Positions 11,701-20,113 of a stretch of DNA of 46,401 nt are shown here, piece after piece; the first letter of the stretch is position 1; each line of letters begins with the position of its first letter. The notes under the pieces were generated by a model. The model did not search any database, had not been told where the DNA came from, and saw only the letters and a program-made list of their open reading frames with translations. Source of the DNA: Liolophura sinensis. Lineage: Eukaryota; Mollusca; Polyplacophora; Chitonida; Chitonidae. The position numbers were made by a program, and so were the translations under genes. The stretch is taken from NCBI RefSeq assembly GCF_032854445.1, contig NC_088302.1, positions 48,090,645-48,137,045 of the forward strand, read 5' to 3'.

Positions 11701-14700
11701 GTTTGGAGGAAACTGTGAGTAGCGGCCTTGATGTCCTGCAATTGTCGGCCTTAACATTTGAAGTTAGTCACGTCTATTTCAACCACAGAAACAGAGAAGA
11801 GAATTAATAAAAGATGTAAAGGTATACAAGAGGAAAACAGTGATCCTAAATGGCATAGAAAGAGTTGTAAGTTCAAAAACACATCAAAATTAAGATTTTC
11901 CATACACGAAACCGATTACACCAACCCCCGATTCTTAGCCGACAAGACGTAGCTTATTCTGACTTATTTCTGTTTTAAGGTGTGGGTGGAAGGGTTTATT
12001 TACGGGTTTTACAGCCTGGGTAACGGATATGGGGCAGTCACTACACTCGGCAGCTATAACAGATTCCATGACCAGAGTCTAGGGTGAGTCTACAATAGCC
12101 CTAACGATAACGTGAACGGATTGGGCATAGCGTCTGGCTTCATTTCACTGTATTGTCACGTGGGTCAGGAGCGGATTCCCTCATTTCACGAGTTGGCTTA
12201 GTTATGTGAAACACGAGTATATCCAAATACGAATAAAATAGCCTATAGTATTCCAACAGAACCTCTGAGAATTTCAAATATATTGGGACAACTCATGTCG
12301 GAAGTATACTTTCTAATTGTTGTGTAAACGGCAACACTAATAAATTTTGAGTGTTTCCAGTTCCCTATTCATAAACATAAAACCCGCCTTCATTTAAATC
12401 AGTTTAAATATAAGCGATTAAGTACGGTAACTAGTTTCTAAAACGTAACAACATAATATTAGCATGTGTACATGCACTGTCAGGTGACGAGGCAGATGTG
12501 TCCTGCAGATTTTTGCCAAAATATATGCGTATAATTCAAAGACTCTCTCAACACTTACGTTCGTCATGTACTGTATGTGTAGGCTACACTGGTTTTCCAA
12601 AAATGTGACCGCTTCGGGTGGGGTCAACCAAAGACTTCAAAAATGGCACTTGTTTCTGTATTGCTTGGCACTCAGCACTAAGAAGTTGGAGCAAGGAAGC
12701 GAGATGGATATCAACGCAGCATATTAAAGACGGATTGCCCGACCCATTCGTTTTTTTACGCCGTACTCAAAGAGTATTCCACATATGACGACGGATCTGT
12801 ATTTATGAGTGGGTGGAAGAAACCCCTACAAGAAACCAGGGTAAAACCGCCGAGCTTTGGTGAAAACTGACAACTTCCCCACATGTACATACAGCGATGG
12901 AGATCAGGTGGTCTGCAACGATTCCAATCCCGTTTTCACAGTTCTACAAGATTCTACAATCACTGAACTGCCTGTGGTGGAATGTGAAAATTCTCTGCTC
13001 CTAACCGGGACAACGATCCACGACAGGCCGATTTGCAGTCCGAAGCGCCACCCAACAAGCCATGGCCCGTACGCGCGTATTATAGAAAAGGAGCAGCTAA
13101 AGGCTGGCAGAGAGAATACGGAAATTCTGTTTTATTCATGGTCACGAAACACCCACCTGACTATTTTCAAACCATTGCATCAGATTCTAAAAAGGTGTGC
13201 AATTACTTGTCAGTGCCTCGAGTAAGCCTCCAGTGAGACTATATGCAGCGGTCCAAGTTTGTTCAATCAACGTAATCATAGACGATTTTGCGTTTAATTT
13301 TCCGAGGCTTCAGTCCTCCTTGATTGGCTTTAGAGGTGTCTTCATTGTATCTTAACAAACGGAGTCCATTGAAATCGGCCATAATATATAGCTGACTGTT
13401 GTTTCAGCGGAGGTTTCGGTGTTCTGCTCCAGTGCAATGTGTACACGATTTCTGACAGATATTCCTTCCTTGACGCGTTCATGAGATGATCCAAAGTATT
13501 TTTCAGTTGCAGGAATGCCTCATCTTGTAACAATTTGAAGACCTTTAAGTTTAATTAAGTATAGAATTGAATGGTTATCAGAAGGTCATAGAGGGTTGAA
13601 GTCGGATATTCTTCACCATTTTCTTTTCGAATTTCACACAGGAAGCGAGAAACGCTGTAACATATCTCGTCTTTGGTCATTTTCAGAATGTAGGGTATAG
13701 TAGTACTGATGCCATTTTCAAATTTAGCGAAATTTCTCCTATCCCAATGCCATTTCCTAAATATCTCTGCGGCCCAGTTGCACTTTCTTTGCGTCGATGA
13801 GGGGACGCTGTAAATCATTTGAAAACAAACTTTGAAAAGCGCATTGAAGTGAAAAAAAAACTTACAACGTATTGCACGTAATCATTATTCGAATTAAATT
13901 CTTTTAATCAGTATCGCAGCCTACTTTATATTTCAGAAATTATGAAATATGAAAACTTCGATAAGCGAACTGTCCGATTTGCCTAATAGCAGTTCTTTTG
14001 GCGTTATGGTTTTCCCAATTGATACAATTCTACATCAAAAGCCTATGGTGAAGATTAGAAGATGTTTGGGAAACATCGGTGTTTTCCGGGGCTCCTCCAC
14101 TTTTCTTCCGATCATAAATCACGTGACATACTGAGTACCGTGTACAATATTTTCATTACAAAATTGTCAACTTTGGACAACTACAATTAAAGCCAGATGT
14201 TCCCTCGAGAGGCTTCCTGCTATGTAAGTATGTTTACCTGCGTGAGGAGGGGAGCGTCAATTCGAAATCCGTTTTCGTGGGTTTGAAAGGACAAGGCCTC
14301 ATTGGTCTTACCGGATTCAATTCATCGCCGGGTGAGGAAGACTAGTATTCTTTAATGCGTTCCTTACCCATTTCACATGCAGTTTGAGAAAGTTCTTCGT
14401 CTATCATGCAGGCAGCTGAGAACTCAAACTCCCCTTCGCTCTTGCTCGCCGTTCTGCACGAGTCACTCTCCATCTTACATACCCACTGTATGCTCATGTA
14501 GTAACCTGTATACAGTAAAACAATCTGGACTCCCATTGGCTAAAAACTCTAATACTATTGCACTAAAACGTCATGTAACACCGTCACGAAAGATCAATCA
14601 TGTTACGTATTATTTTCAACTATGCAAATAAATGCGGCTCAGCCGGCACGAAAGAGCATTCATTCGGTAAATGTTGCTCATCGTATCTCCAACACCGAAA

Positions 14701-16536
14701 ATGATATTGATCCCACGTCTCGTGTGAAACTTTGCGGGCCAATATATAACGAAATCACAAGGGTGACTACTGGTCGCGCAGTTGAAGAAAAAGTCGAGGC
14801 CCAAAGATCGTGTAGTGCGAGCTTGTCTCAGTCAGGGCTAGTTAGGCTGGTCCCTTTGTATTGTTTTAATGTCGTTGTATATTAAATGTGCATTCTGAAT
14901 ATTTCTAGACCAGTAACGTTTAATATATTGCCATTAACATCACTGCATCACTGTTTTCATTTCCCCCAACTCTGCTTAAGCCATGATGCAAAGGGGTGTG
15001 TAATTTGCTAACGTTTAAGTATTTACCTGAAAAGTTTGAATAAAATGATAACTGAGGTAAACTGACAAGAGGCGGTACTTCACCATTTGCCAACTATTAT
15101 ACAGTCGTCGCTGCTCTATATTCATTTTCTGCCCTCTACTCTTTTGTATGTAATATTATTTTCAAAATGGTTTACTATGCTAATGTTTGACTAACGTTAG
15201 GAAGTTTTATTTTAAAATGATAACATTTGTTTTAGACTATGATGACAAAATTGAAAATTAGCATTTCATAGTTCAGGAATAATACCGATTAAAAGACTAA
15301 ACATAAGTCGAAGACTGCTTCGTGATCTTGTGGCCAGAAAATCGAAGTAACGGATGGCCATCTGATCTAGCTGAGCCACACCGCCCGATTTCCTCCAACC
15401 ATAATGCCGTCGTGTACGTGAAATATTTCTGGGCACGGCGTAAAACAACAATCAAATAAATAAATAAATAAATACATAACACACCATGTAAAACCAACTC
15501 TGGTTGATATACCATTATATGTTTTAGAAACTCAATTATCATCAGCATAGCAGATTTACTGGCAGCGATTTACTGCGGCTTCGCCCTGTTCACTATCCTC
15601 GGTTACATGGCATACGAAACTGGCATTCCTGTCTCTGAAATACGGAATTCAGGTAAACCACGAACAAGATTATAATTGACAGATGGATTCTGTACCACAT
15701 TACTCTGTTTTTGGAATGATTCGTTTTTATCTTGTGTAGGGCCTTGCTTTGTTTTCTCATCTCAGCCATTCATTATTTTTCCATAAAGTCGACAAGATGT
15801 AGCAGACGAATCATTCCCTCGTTTAATCTGATCACATCCCGTCTTAATTGTTTTTAAAGTTTACTGTGATTTGTTATCCCTGCCTGTTTTGTTTATGCAT
15901 TTTACCTCGCTCCTAGCTTTGTTCAATCTTTTTCCCATTGCAGCTTTTCTTTTCAAAATATTACCCCAAAATTAGAATGCTAGCACAGCTTGTACTTTTT
16001 TCGTATATTCTTATTTCACGGTGGGTGTTTTCTCACAAAGGTCACACGATTTATTTTCTCCACACACACAGAGGGAAAATAACCAAATGCCGTCAACGTA
16101 GTTGAAATAGCTTACACGAGATTCAGTTTCTGTGAAAGTAGTCTCCCTTGAACTAGTTTGTCATCCTTCCTCCTCACAGGACCTGGCTTGATTTTCATCA
16201 CATACCCTCACACGGCCTCGTTACTGCCCTTACCCCAGCTCTGGACAGTTCTCTTCTTCCTCACCTGTATTCTGCTGGCCGTGGACTCTCAGGTAAACGG
16301 TTCACCAAGAATATAGTTGTATTCATTAAGTATAGTTCACGGATGAACACTACAACTTTCGAATATTTTTAGATGCTTTCAATGACAAATTATTTGGAAA
16401 AGCCCAGTTTTTTTTATATTAGCTCTAAATTGTCGACGAATTTACATGTATAGGTGTGCTTAATCATGTGAAATGTTGCTTGCCTTATCTCTATAGTCGT
16501 GTTTAATTATACAGAAGAACTGTTGCAAAACGAACA

Positions 16537-16613
<77 letters not shown>

Positions 16614-19600
16614 ACTAGCAGTTATATCAGTAGTAAGCTATTTGTATAATCACATACACTGCCTAACCTCTGGCCTTCATTTCGCATTTTCAAATCCAAC
16701 CACTTGCACATTTAAATAGAATTTCTCTTCGAGTCTTAAGTTGTTGAATTTTTTTTGATTCCGGCGTCATAAAAAGAAGCCCCAAACCTTTTATGAAACT
16801 GTCTTAACTACATGCTATTCAAAGTTTATCATGATTGTCTTAAGAAATATCTACAGATACATCAAGAAATATGTAATGGCATGTTATATGCAGTACGTGT
16901 ACGGGGCCAGCAACATTGTTCTTTTCCGAAAAACATTTAACCTCACACTTTGCTGTGTGTCTGTACCGACTGTGTTTTCCCCACCTTTTCTGACGCACCT
17001 GTTTTTTCAGTTTGGGGCCTTCAAAACACTGACCAGCGGCCTATGCGATCTCTACCCCGGTACTCTGGGGAAACACAAGGTACTCGTCTGTCTGGCGGCG
17101 TGCGTGGGAGGCAATCTATTGGGACTCATTTTTATAACCCAGGTATGCCGTAATTGCTAATCTATCTTTAAACATAAAACAAGCGAAACGATGTAATTTA
17201 AAAGAAATGACAACGCACAATTTAGCCTTATAATTATTTCAGAAGAGGCATGGGAGCAAATCTAAACAGAAACGTCAATTTGTTTTGACGTGCTTGGAAA
17301 CTCTATAAATGAACTTTCATTCTGAAGTTCTTTCGAGGCCATGGAATGCGCCATGTGAAAGAAACCAGTGACTTAAGAATGTGATGAGACAGAGAGTGGG
17401 ATAAAAGAGTGGAAAGTGCCTAACACACCTCATAATTTTGTCATTAATTTAGCTTCTAAGATAAATCCAGAATGACCACCATCTTGTCTTCTTCGGGGAG
17501 CTTGCAATAGTAATCTATCTCCATAGACAACTTGGCGTTTTTACAGAAATAGGAATTACGCTATGCAGGTCCCTTCGTCCATGAGACTGATTGTTGCCAT
17601 GCACGTGGTAGGAAAATTCCTTATTGCGTTGCAAACTTCATGCAAAAAAATAAATAAATAAATTACTTAATTAATATATTAATTACAATACTTTGATTGT
17701 TTCAGGGTGGCATGTATTATTTCCAAGTAGTTGACTGGTATTCGGCAGCATTGGGCACAACAACCATTTCCTTCTTTGAGGGGCTGGCCATCGCCTGGGT
17801 GTATGGTGAGTACATGCATAGTAATATACGGTGAGTATATAGTGGTATATATGGTAAGTAAAGTGGAATGCAGTGAACATAGTGGTATATACGATGATTA
17901 CAGTGATATATATAGAGTGTATATGAACAGTCAGCGAAGTGGCGCCGATTGACCAGTGGTAAGTTTAATTCATGTACCATTGAAAAGGTTTGGTTATACA
18001 TTTGTTACTATTACTTGAACAAATTTCACAAAAAAAATGCCGTTTAGGGTTAAAAACTGCCTTTTCGTCAATAAATACAATCTGAATATTTATTTACGCT
18101 TTCCGTGGTTAACAAAACTAGTATACCTATTTTAGATACAGTTTCACTCTACGAGGGCGTATTCATTTGAATTTTTGCACGTTTTATTTTACTATTCATA
18201 TACTGAACGAAAAATATTTAGATTTGTTCTTACAAACGCTATATTGCACTAATGCCCATTGTCATTCTGATTATCCGTGCTTTTTTGTTTGTTTGTTTTT
18301 TCCCATTAATAATAAAACCACCTTGGTTCTGTTTGTCTCAGCGTCAAGCGCATATTTGCCGTAGTGCACAATACAGCACGCAAAGTCTATAATTAGTTTC
18401 ATAACTCAGAAATTCGTGGTATTGGTGTGAAATACAAGGAAGAAACTGACGTGTTCAGGTGACATCAAAGCCCGTGGCTTTTCGTAACGATCTTCCTTCA
18501 CAGCTCTGGTATAACAAAGTAATATATTTTCAGGGGCAGACAACTTTTGTGAAAACATCAAGGAAATGATGCCCACCTTACCCAACAGAGTTCTGAAAGT
18601 CTTGAAATTCCACTGGAAATTTGTCCTTCCCGTCATTTGTCTGGTAAGAATATTCATGAAAGATGCCACATGATCACTCTTATAATACTCAGTATGAAAC
18701 ATAGCATCACATTCCACTGTGCACCGCTTGTCTGGTGTTAGACTTTTAGACCTTCATGTGTAACTGACAATGAATCAGATGAAAATCTGGAAATGTCCAG
18801 GTCAATCGATTGTTCTGCTTATTGAAACCGTCAAGAAGAAAGAGCAAAAACAAAATATTACAGGATGATCTCATTTACACAAGACTAAATTTTGTTGCTA
18901 ACACTTGTGAACGCAGCTGATTGTTTGTTTCTTAAATTGACTGTTGTTTAAAAGAAAAGACAACAATATACCAAATGTATACATACATCGATAATGTGTT
19001 CGACACTAAGTTTAAGAAGCATAACTTGTTGTTTTTGCTATGGCTTCGTAAGAATTTGAGAATAAAGGTTGATCTACAGAGACACTGACCGCGTCAGAGA
19101 AAAAATGTCATTGGCCGTTTATGCCTGTTTTCCCACTCTTCCTAAATAACTTAGATTATATTATTTCTTGTCTTTTCTTTTACATAAATAAATGTGTGCC
19201 GTGTTTTCAGGTAGTGTTATCGATCACCCTGTGGAGGTTTAAACCACCCACACTGAATGACTACTCCTACCCAGATATTGCTCAGACAGTGGGTTGGGTG
19301 ATCGCCACAGGTATTGTCTTACCAATACCAGCCGCCATTGTCTACGGCCTATTCACAACTCAAGGCTCGTTGATGCAGGTATGCTTGGCTTCTCCACTAA
19401 TGAAACTATTGGCACTTTTATGTACATTACGACCTAAGATATATCATTGGCCTTAATCTTTATGTTATTATTTATACGTAAATTCCAGATCAAGAAAACC
19501 CGAACATTAAATCCCAAAAAGTTAAAGATGCATACTTATGACAAAAGGCAAAGAAGGCATAAATAATATTCTTCATAACAACAGTGATAGTTAGAATGAT

Positions 19601-20113
19601 TTTTTAAAATAATCATTCCATTTGTGTATTCGAGTATCATATATGTGCCATTCCCTTTAGTGGAGGTGTTATTTTAGGCCAACAGAATTTCTCTATCTGG
19701 TCGAGTGCTTTCAGTATATCATATCTCTTATAGCGCATGCGCAAATCTCTACGATGGCTTTACATTACTAGCAAATTTTGCACAGAAATCTTGAACAACG
19801 CCAAGGTCACTGGAAATCAATGGAGCCAGGAAATGTCGTCAGAAAGCACAAATCCTATGTTTCAACATTTGATTTTAATATACTTCATCTGACTAACCTA
19901 ACGAATGCCTATATACTTGTGTTCACATATCATTTTTCATTATTTCACTTTCAGCGCTTCAAGCATTTATCAGCAATGAGGTATGACTCTTTTGTAAAAC
20001 ATTCCTGTGATGAATGCAAGGAAAAATCGTACTTCAGTGATCTTCCACTGGATAAGACAGAACTGGAAATGTGCCATATGCTGCCCGATGTTTTCCAAGA
20101 TGATCGAGCTTGA
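5471..20113 (+). CDS. SLC6-family Na+-coupled transporter, 13 coding exons, 613 aa
   Basis: Plasma-membrane symporter of the LeuT fold, expected to carry an amino-acid-like substrate inward with sodium. Coding joins: 5471-5642, 8204-8335, 9527-9785, 11015-11147, 11541-11675, 11980-12083, 15528-15652, 16180-16292, 17011-17142, 17706-17805, 18534-18643, 19211-19378, 19955-20113. Introns are all GT-AG, with phases 1,1,2,0,0,2,1,0,0,1,0,0. Visible landmarks are RGKW (22-25), GVGSLWKFP (41-49), NGGG (55-58), the extracellular-loop-2 Cys pair 142/151 and sequons at N158, N164 and N172. Further along are YYN (117-119), FYSLGNGYG (287-295), LAVDSQF (386-392), the gate residues D404 and D445, and WVYGADNF (466-473). 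The ATG at 5471 has A at -3 and G at +4; an in-frame ATG at 5423 would add 16 residues in a poor context. Length is normal for SLC6. Na2-site residues are kept, but Na1 and chloride ligands are replaced (S44, S64, Y285, D321, A325). Gly41 at the position of the monoamine-binding Asp argues against a monoamine carrier. The subfamily is not assignable by eye. Confidence 0.93.
5674..5755. repeat. (TA)n microsatellite in intron 1
   Basis: About 41 uninterrupted TA dinucleotides starting some 30 bases after the exon 1 donor. Both strands read as Ile-Tyr repeats with no coding meaning. Confidence 0.97.
6598..6862 (+). repeat. SINE-like repeat, family B, in intron 1
   Basis: Shares with the 1740 copy a GTGTCAGTACAATGTGACTGG block, GGCGACAGTACTTTGGCA, CCCTGCCACAAGAAGACA and the tail 'GATGATTGAAAAAATGCTAA' followed by GTACGACGTTAAACCCCAAGCA. 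It begins with a CTCGG..GCTCAGCA block also seen at 7035-7350. Confidence 0.7.
7035..7350 (+). repeat. SINE-like repeat, family B, longest copy, in intron 1
   Basis: Starts with a tRNA-like segment containing GGATCAACCC (B-box-like) and GGGTCGAGTCAC, then TCGCTTGGCGTTCAGCA, a diverged middle, and the consensus-like tail ATATGACTGAAAAATTGTTG with AGTACGACGTTAAACCC, ending in a CACTCACTCACTC simple repeat. The head plus simple-repeat tail fits a pol III retroposon. Confidence 0.7.
7561..7960 (-). repeat. Composite dispersed repeat with family A SINE
   Basis: Positions 7561-7705 match 29973-30115 at high identity, and in both places this block joins the tail of a reverse-oriented family A SINE. 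Read on the minus strand, the SINE part shows GGTGTGGCAGAAACC, CCACCATAATTCTGGCC and a diverged GCGGCGTAAACCACC before ATAAATAC. Junction sharing means the block and SINE moved or were copied together. Confidence 0.65.
8204..8335 (+). CDS. SLC6 exon 2: helix 2
   Basis: Begins after TTACAG in phase 1, completing NGGGAFL, and ends SPLFQ at a GTATGT donor (phase 1). The CGIPLFFLE and GQYFS segments are typical of SLC6 helix 2 and the following loop. The usual Pro-Tyr after AFLI is Val-Ser here, which removes the Tyr that ligands chloride in characterised animal members. Confidence 0.93.
8793..9294. repeat. 42-bp minisatellite, about 12 copies, intron 2
   Basis: Unit begins GTTTATAACAGAAGGGCATA and continues (A/G)TTCATCAGCGATTCTCCTC plus AA or GA. 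Copies differ mainly at the A/G after GGCATA and at the unit junction; one copy near 8965 has GACTTTCATA and one unit is 3 bases short. There is no sign of coding. Confidence 0.95.
9360..9479. repeat. 37-bp minisatellite, about 3 copies, next to exon 3
   Basis: Unit contains CAAATGTTTGGCGTATACAA and ATACACCTGTTGTGTGT. It ends about 47 bases before the exon 3 acceptor, so changes in copy number would alter the spacing of branch point and acceptor. Confidence 0.9.
9527..9785 (+). CDS. SLC6 exon 3: helix 3 and extracellular loop 2
   Basis: Acceptor TTGGCAG, donor GTAAGG, phase 1 to 2. Encodes GVGISMV, helix 3 with the conserved YYN, then PWTTC...WNTEGC with the two cysteines (142 and 151) that form the loop-2 disulphide in this family. 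Three N-glycosylation sequons (NGT, NAS, NTT) lie in the loop. Helix 3 Tyr118 aligns with the substrate-site Tyr of LeuT (Tyr108). Confidence 0.93.
9902..10235 (+). repeat. Dispersed repeat, block order A then B (intron 3)
   Basis: Block A (9902-9990: TGAGCTAAATTGACAAGAG, then CCATTTGCCAATGATCACAC) is followed by block B (10047-10235: GGTCCCTTTATATTGTTTTA, TAGACCAGTAAATTGG, CATCACTGCAT, TCTGCTTAAGCCATGA). The same blocks occur at 14849-15120 in the order B then A. Confidence 0.65.
10250..10495 (+). repeat. Family A tRNA-derived SINE in intron 3
   Basis: Contains a B-box-like GAGTTCAAATCCAGCTCATGC, then GCGGATGGCCGTGGGTTTCC, TGCCCGGTTTCCTCCCA, AATAATGCTGGCGACCGTC and the end ATATTCTTGAGTACGGCGTA, finishing in an A-rich tail. 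The A-box part of the head is short or lost. Confidence 0.8.
11015..11147 (+). CDS. SLC6 exon 4: end of loop 2 and helix 4
   Basis: Acceptor CGTTTGAAG, donor GTAAGT, phase 2 to 0. The LSRGFEFMGTLKWELAL segment followed by SWTLVFICLCKGV matches the SLC6 pattern before and within helix 4. It ends in the SSR-I turn that leads into helix 5. Confidence 0.92.
11228..11500. repeat. Imperfect ~92-bp tandem repeat and (ATCC)n in intron 4
   Basis: Two to three copies of a CCGTCCATCCATC / CAACGTATCA / GGGTCAATAAATCTGTC unit, followed by a short (ATCC)n run near 11479-11497. The repeat fills most of the short intron 4. Confidence 0.75.
11541..11675 (+). CDS. SLC6 exon 5: helix 5 and loop 3
   Basis: Acceptor TCCTATAG, donor GTAAGT, phase 0 to 0. 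Encodes the helix 5 segment PAPFILLTILLIRASLLPG and the loop DGVLFYVTPDWDGLKSYQ that precedes helix 6. The R-x-x-LPG turn is the familiar SLC6 signature. Confidence 0.93.
11980..12083 (+). CDS. SLC6 exon 6: helix 6
   Basis: Acceptor TGTTTTAAG, donor GTGAGT, phase 0 to 2. Encodes VWVEGFIYGFYSLGNGYG and GSYNRF, matching the unwound helix 6 of the family (usual form DAxxQIFFSLGxGFG...SYNKF). The Gln that contacts chloride and the extracellular gate is Tyr285 here; the chloride-ligand Ser289 is retained. Confidence 0.92.
12595..12725 (+). repeat. Family B SINE, 5' fragment, intron 6
   Basis: Matches only the head half of family B: GGGGTCAACC box, AAGACTTCAAAAATGGCACT, TGCTTGGCACTCAGCA. The characteristic tail is absent, so this is a truncated copy or one broken by the adjoining family A insertion. 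Confidence 0.5.
12751..12885 (-). repeat. Family A SINE, degraded, intron 6
   Basis: On the minus strand it ends ACTCTTTGAGTACGGCGTAA followed by an A run, preceded by GGTTTCTTCCACCCACT. It abuts the truncated family B element, so it may have inserted into or beside it. Confidence 0.5.
12886..13341. other. Intron 6 segment beside the recombinase-like fragment
   Basis: Holds an open plus-strand frame of 122 codons (12857-13225) with no family resemblance. It could be the decayed remainder of the mobile element whose recombinase-like part lies at 13345-13818 on the minus strand, but I could not recognise conserved recombinase motifs in it. Confidence 0.25.
13345..13818 (-). pseudogene. DUF3504/ZMYM-type (Crypton-related) fragment, antisense in intron 6
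   Basis: The minus-strand frame from 13818 reads SVPSSTQRKCNWAAEIFRKW, then ILKMTKDEICYSVSRFL and CEIRKENGEEYPTSTLYDLL. This follows the pattern I know from ZMYM2/3/4, QRICH1 and KIAA1958-like proteins (VP..T...W.....W...R, then MT..EL...L..F..EVRK.DG..YPP.TLY.I..GIQ). That domain derives from Crypton tyrosine recombinases. An in-frame TAA at 13555-13557 breaks it; the same frame then resumes with LLQDEAFLQLKNTLDHLMN, another expected segment. About 30 residues on, the likely continuation (KEGISVR) lies in another frame, so at least one stop and one frameshift are present. The catalytic C-terminal domain was not seen. It is probably a dead element or captured gene fragment inserted in the intron. 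Confidence 0.6.
13830..14845. other. Intron 6 middle, no clear feature
   Basis: No repeat or gene recognised. A minus-strand open frame at 14342-14536 lies upstream of the recombinase-like fragment in the same orientation and could be an N-terminal part of that element, but it has no diagnostic motif. Confidence 0.3.
14849..15120 (+). repeat. Dispersed repeat, block order B then A (intron 6)
   Basis: GGTCCCTTTGTATTGTTTTA, CTAGACCAGTAA, AACATCACTGCAT and TCTGCTTAAGCCATGA form block B. They are followed by GAGGTAAACTGACAAGAG and CACCATTTGCCAACTATTAT (block A). The order is reversed relative to 9902-10235. Confidence 0.65.
15368..15474 (+). repeat. Family A SINE, 3' fragment, intron 6
   Basis: GATTTCCTCCAACCATAATG, ACGTGAAATATTTCTGGGCA and CGGCGTAAAACAACAATCAA, then (AAAT)n. 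The head is missing. Its tail ends about 50 bases before the exon 7 acceptor. Confidence 0.75.
15528..15652 (+). CDS. SLC6 exon 7: helix 7 and loop 4 start
   Basis: Acceptor ATGTTTTAG, donor GTAAAC, phase 2 to 1. Encodes NSIIISIADLLAAIYCGF, then FTILGYMAYETG and loop 4. Aligning on GF...LGYMA places Asp321 at the Na1/Cl-linked Asn (Asn368 in human SERT, Asn286 in LeuT) and Ala325 at the chloride-ligand Ser (Ser372 in SERT). It follows the longest intron (3.4 kb). Confidence 0.92.
16180..16292 (+). CDS. SLC6 exon 8: loop 4 and helix 8
   Basis: Acceptor CCTCACAG, donor GTAAAC, phase 1 to 0. Encodes GPGLIFITYPHTASLLP and the helix 8 segment LWTVLFFLTCILLAVDSQ. The L-A-V-D-S core keeps the Na2-site residues (Leu386 backbone, Asp389 and Ser390 side chains). 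Confidence 0.93.
16539..16610. repeat. (AT)n microsatellite, intron 8
   Basis: About 36 uninterrupted AT units in intron 8. Confidence 0.97.
17011..17142 (+). CDS. SLC6 exon 9: helix 9
   Basis: Acceptor GTTTTTTCAG, donor GTATGC, phase 0 to 0. Encodes FGAFKTLTSGLCDLYPG, with Asp404 at the conserved cytoplasmic-gate Asp, then KHKVLVCLAACVGGNLLGLIFITQ as helix 9. Confidence 0.93.
17706..17805 (+). CDS. SLC6 exon 10: helix 10
   Basis: Acceptor GATTGTTTCAG, donor GTGAGT, phase 0 to 1. Encodes GGMYYFQVVDWYSA, with Asp445 at the extracellular-gate acidic position, and FFEGLAIAWVYG. Near copies of the donor recur about 25 and 45 bases into the intron. Confidence 0.93.
18534..18643 (+). CDS. SLC6 exon 11: end of helix 10 and helix 11 start
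   Basis: Acceptor ATATTTTCAG, donor GTAAGA, phase 1 to 0. Completes WVYGADNFCENI, a hallmark family segment, then a basic cytoplasmic loop and the KFVLPVICL start of helix 11. Confidence 0.93.
19211..19378 (+). CDS. SLC6 exon 12: helices 11-12
   Basis: Acceptor CGTGTTTTCAG, donor GTATGC, phase 0 to 0. Encodes VVLSITLWRF, the Y.YP..AQ.VGW loop typical of the family, and the final helix ATGIVLPIPAAIVYGLF. Confidence 0.93.
19955..20113 (+). CDS. SLC6 exon 13: cytoplasmic C-terminus and stop
   Basis: Acceptor CACTTTCAG, phase 0. Encodes a 52-residue hydrophilic tail beginning RFKHL and ending QDDRA before TGA. The tail has several cysteines and acidic residues and no C-terminal PDZ ligand that I recognise. 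The tail is less conserved in the family, so the end is supported mainly by the acceptor, the frame and the open frame to the stop. Confidence 0.85.
   Translation, partial: RFKHLSAMRYDSFVKHSCDECKEKSYFSDLPLDKTELEMCHMLPDVFQDDRA

Noticed and set aside
12857-13225. 122-codon plus-strand ORF in intron 6 as a nested gene
   Set aside because: It starts inside a degraded SINE, has no known domain, and lies next to a decayed mobile-element fragment.
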